Below the pieces are notes generated by a model. The model was not told the DNA's origin and searched no databases. It saw only the letters and a program-made list of their open reading frames with translations. A DNA stretch of 64,000 nt. Source: Nonomuraea turkmeniaca. GTDB taxonomy: Bacteria > Actinomycetota > Actinomycetes > Streptosporangiales > Streptosporangiaceae. The translations under genes were made by a program, and so were the position numbers. The stretch lies in NCBI RefSeq assembly GCF_005889735.1, contig NZ_VCKY01000014.1, positions 20,441 to 84,440 of the forward strand, given 5' to 3'. This document shows, one piece after another, positions 45,517 through 52,727 of this stretch. Numbering within the stretch: position 1 is the first letter of the stretch; every line of letters begins with the position of its first letter.

Positions 45517-45725
45517 GATCTCATGTTCCGTTGCTGTTCCGTGAGAGCTCCGAAACTCGCGGGAAGTAGACGAGATAGTCGTAGGCATACCTCATGCTCT
45601 GCGGCATGGTCAGGCCCGCCTGATCCCTCAGGTACCTGAGACCTACGCCGGAGATCACCCAGATCTAGGGGATGCCTCGTGCCCAGCGTCGCTTCGCTGG
45701 TGTTCGCGAGACATCCCCGTTGGGG

Positions 45726-46880
45726 TTAACCCTTGTAGTTGAAGATCTGGCGCAAGGTGTGCTGGACCTCGACCAGGTCCTTCTGGTCGGCCATTACCTG
45801 ATCGATCGGCTTGTACGCCTCAGGGTGTTCATCCACCAAGGCGGCAGCCCGATCGCTGTTCCAGGTTCGACCGCTCATGGCCTCGGTCAAGGAAGTAGCT
45901 GAAAGCTCTCGCTTCGCCTTCGTGCGGGACATACGACGGCCCGCACCGTGGGAGCAAGAGTTGTACGACTCCGGGTTTCCACGACCCCGCACGATGTACG
46001 AGCGAGTACCCATCGAGCCCGGGATCACGCCTTCATCGCCCCTGTCAGCCTTGATGGCTCCCTTGCGGGTGATCCAGAGGGACTTGCCGTAGTGGGTTTC
46101 CTGCTGGGTGAAGTTGTGGTGGCAGTTAATGGTGCGGACGCGCTGGCCCTTGCCGACGACCTTGAACAGGGCGTTGATCAGTACCTTGTCCATGCGGGCG
46201 CGCGAGGCCATGGCGTAGTGCTGGGCCCACAGCATGTCCTCGATGTACGCGGTGAACTCCGGCGTGCTCTGCACGAGGTACGCGAGGTCCGGATCCTCCA
46301 GGCCCACCTCCTGCTTCTTCATCAGCTTCTTGGCGCCCGTGATGTGCATCTGGGCGAGCTGGTTGCCGATGCCGCGGGAACCCGAGTGCAGGACCGTCCA
46401 GACGTGGTCACGCTCGTCGAGGCAGACCTCGACGAAATGGTTGCCGGAGCCGAGGGTGCCGAACTGCTCGGCCACCTTCTTGGTCTGCTTCGGGTTGAGG
46501 TCGGTGTAGGGCAGGCCGAGGTCGCTGAGGGTGCGGTCGATCGACGGGTCGTCGTGGCCCTTGCCGACGCCGGCGGGGATGCGGTGCTCCACCATCGGCA
46601 TCAGGGCCGCGAGGGTGTCGGGCAGATCCGCGGCCGTGAGCGTCGTTTCCGTGGCCACCATGCCGCAACCGATATCCACGCCGACGGCGGCGGGAATGAT
46701 CGCGTTTTTAGTGGGGATTACCGAGCCGACCGTCGCACCGATGCCGACGTGTGCGTCGGGCATGAGAGCGACGTGGCCGGAAACGAACGGCAGGCGGGCA
46801 GCGCGTGCGGCCTGCGTGATCGCGCCTTCGTCGATCTCGCTGGCCCACGACAGCAGGTTCGGTGCGGGCTGGTTCGGCAT
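45726..46880 (-). CDS. rtcB: RNA 3'-phosphate/5'-OH ligase RtcB
   Basis: 384 aa from ATG 46880 with GAGGAG upstream. All active-site motifs are present: metal ligands in VGVDIGCGM, FGTLGSGNHFVEV, VLHSGSRGIGNQ and INCHHNF; the guanylated His in NSCSHGAGRRMSRTKAK. The C-terminus YKPIDQVMADQKDLVEVQHT LRQ is typical. It joins RNA 2',3'-cyclic phosphate or 3'-phosphate ends to 5'-OH ends using GTP and Mn2+. It is divergent from 47637-48368 and the permuted tRNA-like elements, suggesting a shared RNA-joining pathway. Confidence 0.95.
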   Translation of the reverse strand: MPNQPAPNLLSWASEIDEGAITQAARAARLPFVSGHVALMPDAHVGIGATVGSVIPTKNAIIPAAVGVDIGCGMVATETTLTAADLPDTLAALMPMVEHRIPAGVGKGHDDPSIDRTLSDLGLPYTDLNPKQTKKVAEQFGTLGSGNHFVEVCLDERDHVWTVLHSGSRGIGNQLAQMHITGAKKLMKKQEVGLEDPDLAYLVQSTPEFTAYIEDMLWAQHYAMASRARMDKVLINALFKVVGKGQRVRTINCHHNFTQQETHYGKSLWITRKGAIKADRGDEGVIPGSMGTRSYIVRGRGNPESYNSCSHGAGRRMSRTKAKRELSATSLTEAMSGRTWNSDRAAALVDEHPEAYKPIDQVMADQKDLVEVQHTLRQIFNYKG

Positions 46881-47636
46881 GTAAGTAATCTCCTCACTGG
46901 TTCGTGATCAGTTTGGCGGGACCAGGGAGGAATTCCCACTTATTTTATCGAATGTGGGTTATGCCGATTGTGGGAGTCCGTCATCCGGGTGCGCGGGCTG
47001 AGGTCGTACCTCACCCCGATACCGCATTTGTCTGTGTCCCTCGGTCGGCGTCGATTCCGTCCTTCCGCACTGGCGTCCGGCCAGGTGGAAGGGGCCGAGA
47101 CCGATCGGCGTGACGATGGACTTGACGCCTCGGTCGGGGCACACAATCGGGCAGCTATCGGGGGCGGGGACAGTGCGGCTGTGGGTTGATCAACCGGTTG
47201 GGTGCGGCCATGTGCGGAGGTCGAGCTGAAGACACCAGCAAGGCCACGCATCGGGCGCAGGCTCGACGAGAGCTCGGGGCGAACGGCAGAGACCACCCGC
47301 AGATCGGCAGATGCCGGCCGACAGACACTCAAGCTCAAGGTCTTCATCGACCCCTGCCATGCGAGCAGTAAAGGTGAGAGGCATGTCGGGAGCCTATTGA
47401 CCGGTCCTTGCCAGCGGCAGCGTGGTGATTGAGCTGATACCGCGCGTCCGACGGCAGCGACACCGAACATTGCCCGCCTGCCTCACTCCGTATCGAGCCC
47501 TACTACGCACCCGGTGATCGTGCTGATAAGGAAGCGGTCACCGAACTCCCGCAGCTGGAGGCGGCTCATAGCAGATGAGCCTGATTCGCCCCAATATTCG
47601 GTGTTGTGCGGCACGGTAGGACGCTAGGTTCGTGCC
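46881..47636. other. 756-bp non-coding gap between rtcB and the divergent unknown gene
   Basis: Short readings in it have no ribosome sites or coding character. An AT-rich stretch at 46935-46960 holds an rtcB promoter candidate: TAAAAT on the minus strand (46942-46947) inside a CCCAC/GTGGG inverted repeat (TCCCAC...GTGGGT). A GGTTGATCAACC palindrome lies at 47184-47195, overlapping CAACCGGTTG. The remainder is featureless to me; it is long enough for a small RNA. Confidence 0.45.
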
Positions 47637-48368
47637 GTGACCAAGCTCAACCAGATCCTCGCCGTCGAGAAGGGCGTCAAGGCCGATGTCCAGCGCAAGG
47701 TGACCGACGTCTACCACACGGTGCAGAAGGCGCCTCTGCTGTCGGGCATCTCGCGCACCTACCAGCCGATCGACGACGAGGGAGAGCAACTGCCGCCGGA
47801 GTCGACCAGGGTGCAGGTGAAGGTCGAGGACGCCGTCAAGGACGCGGCGGACGCCCTGACGCGGCTGTTCGACGTGACCGCCACCAAGGACGTCGCGAAC
47901 TGCTCGGCCAAGGCCGACGTCGTCGTAGACGGGCGAGTTCTCCTGGAAGGCGTCCCGGTCACGTACCTGCTGTTCCTGGAGAAGCAACTCGTCGACCTGC
48001 GCACGCTGATCTCGAAGCTGCCCACGCTGGACCCGTCCGAGACATGGACGCGGGACGAGAACACCGACACGTGGCGCACCGAACCGGTCAAGACCACCCG
48101 CACCAAGAAGGTGCCACGCAACCACGTGCTCGCGGAGGCGACCGAGCATCACCCGGCGCAGGTGCAAGTGTTCACCGAAGACGTGGTGGTGGGCTACTGG
48201 ACGAAGATCGCCTTCTCCGGCGCTGTCCCGCAGCGGCGCGTCAACGAGCTGCTGGATCGGCTGACCAAGCTTCAGGATGCGGTGAAGTACGCCCGCGAGG
48301 AGGCCAACAGCGTCGAGGTCGCTGACCGGCGGATCGGCGACGCCCTGTTCGGCTACCTGCTCGGGTAG
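47637..48368 (+). CDS. Conserved protein of unknown function linked to rtcB and the tRNA-like elements
   Basis: 243 aa from GTG 47637 (AGG at -9; possibly near-leaderless). N-terminal helical VEKGVKADVQRKVTDVYHTV, then SGISRTYQPIDDEGEQLPPE, DVTATKDVANCSAKADVVVD, a hydrophobic VPVTYLLFLEKQLVDLRTLI helix and a basic TTRTKKVPRNHVLAEATEHH segment. The C-terminus is helical, ending DRRIGDALFGYLLG. I recall close homologues across actinobacteria annotated only as hypothetical or a DUF (DUF7873 from memory). Directly followed by the two permuted tRNA-like elements, so probably cotranscribed with them; a nuclease or RNA-binding role is a guess. Confidence 0.75.
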   Translation: MTKLNQILAVEKGVKADVQRKVTDVYHTVQKAPLLSGISRTYQPIDDEGEQLPPESTRVQVKVEDAVKDAADALTRLFDVTATKDVANCSAKADVVVDGRVLLEGVPVTYLLFLEKQLVDLRTLISKLPTLDPSETWTRDENTDTWRTEPVKTTRTKKVPRNHVLAEATEHHPAQVQVFTEDVVVGYWTKIAFSGAVPQRRVNELLDRLTKLQDAVKYAREEANSVEVADRRIGDALFGYLLG

Positions 48369-48380
48369 CCTGCGAAGACC

Positions 48381-48399
48381 CCCGCCCCAAGTGGGCGGG
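48381..48399. other. Hairpin between the unknown gene and the tRNA-like array
   Basis: CCCGCCC-caagt-GGGCGGG, a perfect 7-bp stem 13 bases after the stop codon. It may be an attenuator, partial terminator or processing signal separating the mRNA from the tRNA-like RNAs. Confidence 0.6.
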
Positions 48400-48415
48400 T
48401 GCGCAAGGAGCGCAA

Positions 48416-48545
48416 GCTGAAGATGAAGCTCAGCCTGAACAACGGTGACAGCGGAGGTTCGATCCCTTCCCCCGGCACTGCGGGCCGGGGTAGCCCAGAT
48501 GGTAGAGGCAGCCGATCAGTCTCAGACTCTCGCTCCAGATTCAGC
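48416..48545 (+). tRNA. Circularly permuted tRNA-like element 1 (3' half first)
   Basis: Order: anticodon 3' strand CGGT (48443-48446), T-arm GGAGG-TTCGATC-CCTTC (48453-48469), acceptor 3' strand CCCCGGC (48470-48476), loop ACTGCGG, acceptor 5' strand GCCGGGG (48484-48490), TA, D-arm (48493-48509), anticodon 5' strand GCCG (48511-48514). Acceptor pairing is 7/7. tRNA tertiary marks are present: T8-A14, G15-C48, G18G19, TTCGA loop. The flanks pair too: GCTGAA/TTCAGC (48416-48421 with 48540-48545), TGAAGC/GCTCCA with one mismatch, and CTGA/TCAG (48435-48438 with 48516-48519) beside the anticodon stem. If T 48516 is U33, the anticodon would be CAG (Leu); this is uncertain. CCA is not encoded. 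Confidence 0.8.
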
Positions 48546-48572
48546 ATTGCCGTCGGATACCAGATCGATCGG

Positions 48573-48676
48573 GTGAAGGCAGTGATTGTCGAGATGCGGG
48601 TTCGACTCCCGCTGGGTGCTCCACGTGCGCCCATGGCTTAATGGCAGAGCGCGACATCGTAACGTTTGACCTTCGC
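48573..48676 (+). tRNA. Circularly permuted tRNA-like element 2 (3' half first, CCA encoded)
   Basis: Order: flank GTGAAGG (48573-48579), anticodon 3' strand TGTCG (48587-48591), variable AGAT, T-arm GCGGG-TTCGACT-CCCGC (48596-48612), acceptor 3' strand TGGGTGC (48613-48619), T73, CCA (48621-48623), CGT, acceptor 5' strand GCGCCCA (48627-48633), TG, D-arm GCTT-loop-GAGC (48636-48650), anticodon 5' strand CGACA (48652-48656), flank CCTTCGC (48670-48676). Acceptor 7/7 with one G-U (G3-U70). Anticodon stem 5/5. T8-A14, A15-T48 and G18G19 are kept. Flanks pair 7/7 with one G-U. GTGA/TCGT can form a 4-bp helix next to the anticodon stem. If T 48657 is U33, the anticodon would be CGU (Thr); uncertain. 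Confidence 0.85.
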
Positions 48677-48714
48677 TCTTAAACGGCGCTGGTGCCACGA
48701 CATGACGGCTCACA

Positions 48715-48747
48715 GACCCCCGGGATTTAGGGCATTTCCCGGGGGTC
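48715..48747. terminator. Terminator after the tRNA-like array
   Basis: GACCCCCGGGA (48715-48725) pairs perfectly with TCCCGGGGGTC (48737-48747) across an 11-base AT-containing loop. It closes the unit made of the 47637 gene and the two tRNA-like elements. Confidence 0.85.
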
Positions 48748-48816
48748 GCTCCATGCGCGGCCGCGCCGGCGGTCACGACGCCTGGTGCCGGCCGAGCACG
48801 GTGACGGTTCGCGGGG

Positions 48817-49677
48817 TTACGGCTTGAGCACCTTGGCCAGGCTGGTGAGGCTGTCCTGGCCGTGGCCGGCGGCGATGCCGCGACGGAAGAGGTCCAGGAC
48901 GGCCGCAGGGAGAGAGCTGTCCACCCCGGACGCCCGCGCGGTGTGCATCACGTGCTCGAGGCTGGCCGCTCCCATGGCCAGGGTGTCCACGTCGCCCTCA
49001 TGGTTGCCGGCGTCGATGCGCGGGGCGTAGAACTCCAGGAAGTACCGGAAATCCATGGTCTTCACGGCGTGAGGAAGGAACTGCTGCGCCGAGATGCCGT
49101 TGGCTTGTGCCACCGCCTGGCCGTGCAGATAGCCGACCAAACCGGTCCAGAACATGTCGATCCCGATCTGGTAGAACAGCGCCGCCAGGCCCGGGTCCTC
49201 GCCGAGGTAGTCGATCCCGGTCAGGACCTCAAGGGCGGCCCGGTGGGTCTCGATCGCCTCCTTGGGGCCGCTGTAGTACGTCACGGCCTCTGGAGTGCCG
49301 ATGGCCGGGGGCGGCACCTGTACGCCGCCGGTGATCTGCACGGCGCCGCGGGCGGCCGTCCACTCCGCCGCCTCGCGAGCCTGGGTGGGGGTGTCGGAGG
49401 TGAGGTTGGCGATGGTACGGCCGGCCAGGGCCGCGGGAGCCTGCTCCAGGATGGCGTACACGGCGGCATAGTCGGTCAGGCTCAGCACCACCAGGTCGTT
49501 GGCCTTGAGCGCGGCCTCTACCGTGTCCGCCCGGTGAGCACCGCGGGCCACCAGCCCGTCGGCCTTGGCCGGCGTGCGATTCCACAGGGTGACCTCGTAG
49601 CCCTTGTCCAGGTAGGTGCCGGCCATGGCGTGGCCCATGGGGCCGAGACCGATGACGGTCACCGACGTGGCAGTCAT
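48817..49677 (-). CDS. Imine-reductase/6PGDH-like NAD(P) oxidoreductase
   Basis: 286 aa from ATG 49677 (GGAGGAATCT upstream). Rossmann VTVIGLGPMGHAMAGTYLDKG, NADP-specific WNRTPAKADGLVARG and DLVVLSLTDYAAVYAIL. The all-helical C-terminal dimerisation domain has YQIGIDMFWTGLVGYLHGQA and GHGQDSLTSLAKVLKP. This fits the IRED clade of beta-hydroxyacid dehydrogenases, which reduce cyclic imines or related substrates. Divergent from a TetR gene with shared operator repeats. Confidence 0.88.
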   Translation of the reverse strand: MTATSVTVIGLGPMGHAMAGTYLDKGYEVTLWNRTPAKADGLVARGAHRADTVEAALKANDLVVLSLTDYAAVYAILEQAPAALAGRTIANLTSDTPTQAREAAEWTAARGAVQITGGVQVPPPAIGTPEAVTYYSGPKEAIETHRAALEVLTGIDYLGEDPGLAALFYQIGIDMFWTGLVGYLHGQAVAQANGISAQQFLPHAVKTMDFRYFLEFYAPRIDAGNHEGDVDTLAMGAASLEHVMHTARASGVDSSLPAAVLDLFRRGIAAGHGQDSLTSLAKVLKP

Positions 49678-49696
49678 AGATTCCTCCACTGACTAA

Positions 49697-49755
49697 AACG
49701 AACGCTCTATTTAGCGAGGACCCTAGCACATCACTAGAACGAACGCTCTATTCAG
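49697..49755. promoter_or_regulatory. Two near-identical operator repeats between IRED and TetR
   Basis: AACGAACGCTCTATTTAG (49697-49714) and AACGAACGCTCTATTCAG (49738-49755) differ at one base and are 41 bp apart. Each contains an imperfect palindrome of the form TAGAACGAACGCTCTA. One copy lies near each divergent start, so one repressor probably controls both directions. Confidence 0.8.
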
Positions 49756-49767
49756 TAGGATGACGCC

Positions 49768-50349
49768 ATGAGGACCAAGCACGAGATCGGCACCAGGGAA
49801 CGGATCGTCCGAGCCACATCCCGCCTGATGCAGCGGCAGGGCTACGAGGCGACCGGCCTGAAGCAGATCTCCCAGGAGGCCGAGGCCACCCTGGGCTCCG
49901 TCTACCACTTCTTCCCAGGAGGCAAGACGGAGCTGGCCGTCGCAGCCGTCCAACATGGGGACAGGGAGTTCGCCGAGCTCCTGCGCGCCTGCTTGGACCG
50001 GGTGGACGACCCCGCTGCGGCGATCATCGAATGCGCCGGCGAGCTGGCCGTGGGTCTACGCGACTCCGGATGGCTGGACGGGTGCCCCATCACCACCATG
50101 GCCCTGGAGAGCGTCGGTCGCGTGCCGGGCATCCAAAGCGCCTCCGAGGAGGCCTTCGCGAACTGGCGGGGCTTGGTCAGCGACAAGCTCCGCCGTTCGG
50201 GCTTCTCCGAGGACGTCGCGCGCGACCTCGCGCACACGGTGATCAACACGCTCGAAGGGGCGGAGATGTCTGCCCAGGTGTCGCAGAGCGAGACACCCTT
50301 GCACCTTGCGGGCAGGCATCTGGCCCGGCTGATCGACTGCTACCGCTGA
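49768..50349 (+). CDS. TetR family regulator (divergent from IRED)
   Basis: 193 aa from ATG 49768. HTH: RERIVRATSRLMQRQGYEAT, GLKQISQEAEATLGSVYHFF P. The C-terminal domain has the LDGCPITTMALESV motif typical of LmrA/YxaF-like TetR regulators (TetR_C_16-like). Likely represses the IRED gene and itself through the paired repeats. Confidence 0.92.
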   Translation: MRTKHEIGTRERIVRATSRLMQRQGYEATGLKQISQEAEATLGSVYHFFPGGKTELAVAAVQHGDREFAELLRACLDRVDDPAAAIIECAGELAVGLRDSGWLDGCPITTMALESVGRVPGIQSASEEAFANWRGLVSDKLRRSGFSEDVARDLAHTVINTLEGAEMSAQVSQSETPLHLAGRHLARLIDCYR

Positions 50350-50395
50350 ATGTCCGTCGCGCTCACTCTGGGGCGGCGCTACGGAACGCGGCTAC

Positions 50396-51217
50396 TCAGG
50401 GAGGTGACCCGCCAGGGCGCCAGGCGCCCTGGGCGGCGGCCTTCGTGGCGTAGGTTTCGAAGGGTTTCGGCGGGCGGCCCGTCACCTGGCGCACGGTCTC
50501 GGAGACCGGCTGGTCGCCGAGGTCGCGAAGCGCGGCGAACGCCTTGACCTCGCCCATCGCCTGCTCCGAGATGTCCATCGCCGCCAGGTAGTCCTCGTCG
50601 CCGCCCCGGTAGCGGACCTCGCGGCCGGCCGCCCGTGCGATGACCTCCACGGCCTCCCCGAACGTCAGCGAGCGCGGCCCCGTGACCTCGTAGCTCCGCC
50701 CCGCGTGGCCGTCCTCCGTGAGCGCGGCGGCGGCGACGGCCGCGATGTCGCCGGCGTCCACGAACGCCTGCCGCGCCTCGCCCATCGGCACCACCACCTC
50801 GCCCGCCATGATCGCGGGCTGCAAGAACCCCTCGTCGAAGTTCTGGTCGAACCAGCTCGGCCGCAGGACCGTCCACTCAGCGCCCGAGTCGCGCACCGTG
50901 CGCTCGGCGGACATCAGGCGCTCGTCGCCCATGGCCTCGATGGCCCCGCTGGACAGCAGCACGATGCGCCGGACGCCCCGCTCGACGGCCAGCGACACGA
51001 ACTCCGGGGCGACCGGCGTGCCGTCGGGAGCCATGAGGTAGATGCGGGAAACGCCGGCCACCGCGGGCTCCCAGGTGTCCGGGCGGGACCAGTCGAAGGT
51101 GGTCTCGCCGCTCCTGGACGCCCTGAGCACGGCGTGCCCGGAGGCACGCAGCAGGCCGGTCACGCGCCGGCCGGTGGTGCCGGTCGCGCCGAGAACAAGG
51201 ATCGTGTGCTCAGCCAT
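50396..51217 (-). CDS. NmrA-like NAD(P)-binding protein (atypical SDR)
   Basis: 273 aa. N-terminal TILVLGATGTTGRRVTGLLR is the GxxGxxG of atypical SDRs. RIVLLSSGAIEAMGD, EWTVLRPSWFDQNF and YEVTGPRSLTFGEAVEVIAR are typical of the NmrA/QOR2-like group. The YxxxK dyad is absent, as usual for NmrA-like proteins, so it may sense redox or act as a reductase. Followed by the small kinase region on the same strand. Confidence 0.88.
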   Translation of the reverse strand: MAEHTILVLGATGTTGRRVTGLLRASGHAVLRASRSGETTFDWSRPDTWEPAVAGVSRIYLMAPDGTPVAPEFVSLAVERGVRRIVLLSSGAIEAMGDERLMSAERTVRDSGAEWTVLRPSWFDQNFDEGFLQPAIMAGEVVVPMGEARQAFVDAGDIAAVAAAALTEDGHAGRSYEVTGPRSLTFGEAVEVIARAAGREVRYRGGDEDYLAAMDISEQAMGEVKAFAALRDLGDQPVSETVRQVTGRPPKPFETYATKAAAQGAWRPGGSPP

Positions 51218-51226
51218 GACCCCGAG

Positions 51227-51377
51227 TCAAGCAAACACCACCGACAGATCCGTCACAGGCGGCGCGGGGGCGCGGGCGTCCTCGCCCGCGGGCTCCCCGA
51301 GCAGGTCGCGGCGGGTCTGGCCGCGAATGCCCGGCTCGTCGCCGGTCAGCAACCAGTCGATCGCCGCCCGCCAGTGA
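51227..51377 (-). pseudogene. N-terminal scrap of a lost gene
   Basis: This minus-strand frame reads NDHWRAAIDWLLTGDEPGIR, then GQTRRDLLGEPAGEDARA before a stop. That resembles the start of actinobacterial squalene-cyclase-like/prenyltransferase-repeat proteins (WLLxxDPxxRWxTxRDLxG), but it ends after ~45 residues and no start codon is in frame where the upstream kinase stops. I treat it as a remnant left by a deletion; recognition is from memory. Confidence 0.45.
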
Positions 51378-51998
51378 TCATTCGCTCCAGGAGGCCGTGG
51401 TGTCGAGGCGGCGGTGCCAGAGCTTCTCGCCGCCCCCGCCCGGCTCCCAGCGGGCGCAGAAGTCGAGCAGGTCCCGGCAGCGGGCCAGCATGGCCGCCTG
51501 GCGCTCCGACCAGCCGGGGACGGGGCCGTCGTAGGCGGCGAAGAAATGCCGGAGCAGCGGCACATGCTCGGGGTGGTGGCTGCGGATGATCCACTCGCAC
51601 CACGCGAGGTCCTCGACCGGCAGCCCCGGATGGGCCCACTCCCAGTCCAGGATCGCGGTCGTCCTGAACGTGGCCGGGTCGAACAACATGTTCTGCGGGC
51701 CGAAGTCGCCGTGCACGATGCCCAGCCTGTGGATGCCGCCCAGGACCCGGCCGCACTCCGTGAGCACCTCCACCGCCCGGCCCTCGTCCAGGAGGTCCTG
51801 GCCGTGGGCGCCGGAGACGAAGCGGGTGGTCAGGCTCGTCTCGGTGATCTGGTGAACGCGCGGGACCGGGACGCGGCCGCGTAGCCGGCGCAGGTATCTG
51901 CTCTCCGTGCGCAGCCTGAACGCCGCGTCAGGGCCCTGGTAGCACTTCACGACCAGGGCGTCGTCGCCGACCGTGCTGTTGGTGTACCCGTGCTTCAC
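51378..51998 (-). CDS. Aminoglycoside phosphotransferase-family small kinase
   Basis: 206 aa from ATG 51998. The N-lobe is shortened (DDALVVKCYQGPDAAFRLRT). The catalytic loop is GIVHGDFGPQNMLFD and the metal-binding Asp is in AILDWEWAHPGLPVEDLAW. The family phosphorylates small-molecule hydroxyls (aminoglycosides, choline, homoserine, macrolides). Substrate not predictable. Confidence 0.9.
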   Translation of the reverse strand: MKHGYTNSTVGDDALVVKCYQGPDAAFRLRTESRYLRRLRGRVPVPRVHQITETSLTTRFVSGAHGQDLLDEGRAVEVLTECGRVLGGIHRLGIVHGDFGPQNMLFDPATFRTTAILDWEWAHPGLPVEDLAWCEWIIRSHHPEHVPLLRHFFAAYDGPVPGWSERQAAMLARCRDLLDFCARWEPGGGGEKLWHRRLDTTASWSE

Positions 51999-52046
51999 AA
52001 GGGTCGATTCTGGCGCACGGAGACCCCTCCCGGGAGCCGTGGCGCG

Positions 52047-52727
52047 CTACCTCGGCCGCCTCCGATACACGATGTAAGGACGGAACAAATAGCCCAACGG
52101 GGCGGAAAGCGCGTGCACCAGGCGGCTGAACGGGAAAAGTACGATCAGCACCATCCCGATCAACGTGTGCACCTTGTAAAGGCCGCTCGCGTGCGCCATC
52201 GCGGTCACATCCGGTTGCAGGATGAGCACGCCGCGGAACCAGGGTGCGACCGTGGTCCGATAACTGACCTCGCTCGGCACGAACCCCGCCACCGTCGTCA
52301 CCACGCCGGAGAGGATCGCCAGCGCCAGGACCGCGTACATGGTCTTGTCGTTGTTCGTGGTCGCCAGGAACACCGGGCCGACGGTGCGACGGCGGTAGAT
52401 CAGCAGGCCCACCGCCACGAGCGTGGCCAGGCCGGCGATCCCGCCCCAGGTGAGCGCGTTCACGTGGTAGGCGTGGTTGCTCACGCCGATGGCCTCCATC
52501 CAGTTCCGCGGGATGAGCAGGCCGGTGATGTGGCCGACGATCACGAAGAGCAGCGCGTAGTGGAACAGCGGGCTCGCCACGCGCAGCAGCCGGCTCTCGT
52601 AGAGCTGGGAGGAGCGGGTGGTCCAGCCGAACTTGTCGTAGCGGTACCGCCAGATCAGGCCGCCGACGAAGATCACGATCGTGATGTACGGCGCCACGAT
52701 CCACAACATGCTCTCGCCCCAGCTCAC
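52047..52727 (-). CDS. narI: Respiratory nitrate reductase gamma subunit (cytochrome b)
   Basis: 226 aa from GTG 52727, overlapping the narJ stop by GTGA. Five spans. Haem-ligand His residues appear in SPLFHYALLFVIVGHITGLL and, near the C-terminus, GLYKVHTLIGMVLIVLFPFS RLVHAL. RYRYDKFGWTTRSSQLYESR is the family signature. It oxidises menaquinol and passes electrons to NarH. Confidence 0.95.
   Translation of the reverse strand: MSWGESMLWIVAPYITIVIFVGGLIWRYRYDKFGWTTRSSQLYESRLLRVASPLFHYALLFVIVGHITGLLIPRNWMEAIGVSNHAYHVNALTWGGIAGLATLVAVGLLIYRRRTVGPVFLATTNNDKTMYAVLALAILSGVVTTVAGFVPSEVSYRTTVAPWFRGVLILQPDVTAMAHASGLYKVHTLIGMVLIVLFPFSRLVHALSAPLGYLFRPYIVYRRRPR

Noticed and set aside
46940..47470. A 176-residue minus-strand reading in the rtcB gap
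   Set aside because: Composition (Ser/Arg/Pro-rich), lack of a ribosome site and absence of domain-like pattern indicate non-coding.
48484..48623. A single ordinary tRNA running from the 5' acceptor strand of element 1 to the CCA of element 2
   Set aside because: GCCGGGG does not pair with TGGGTGC, the span is about 140 bases, and each strand has a perfect partner within its own hairpin. The permuted reading explains all arms.
48627..48715. An ordinary tRNA starting at GCGCCCA
   Set aside because: The acceptor and D-arm look normal, but no T-arm (GGTTCGA-type) or matching 3' acceptor strand follows in the next 90 bases.
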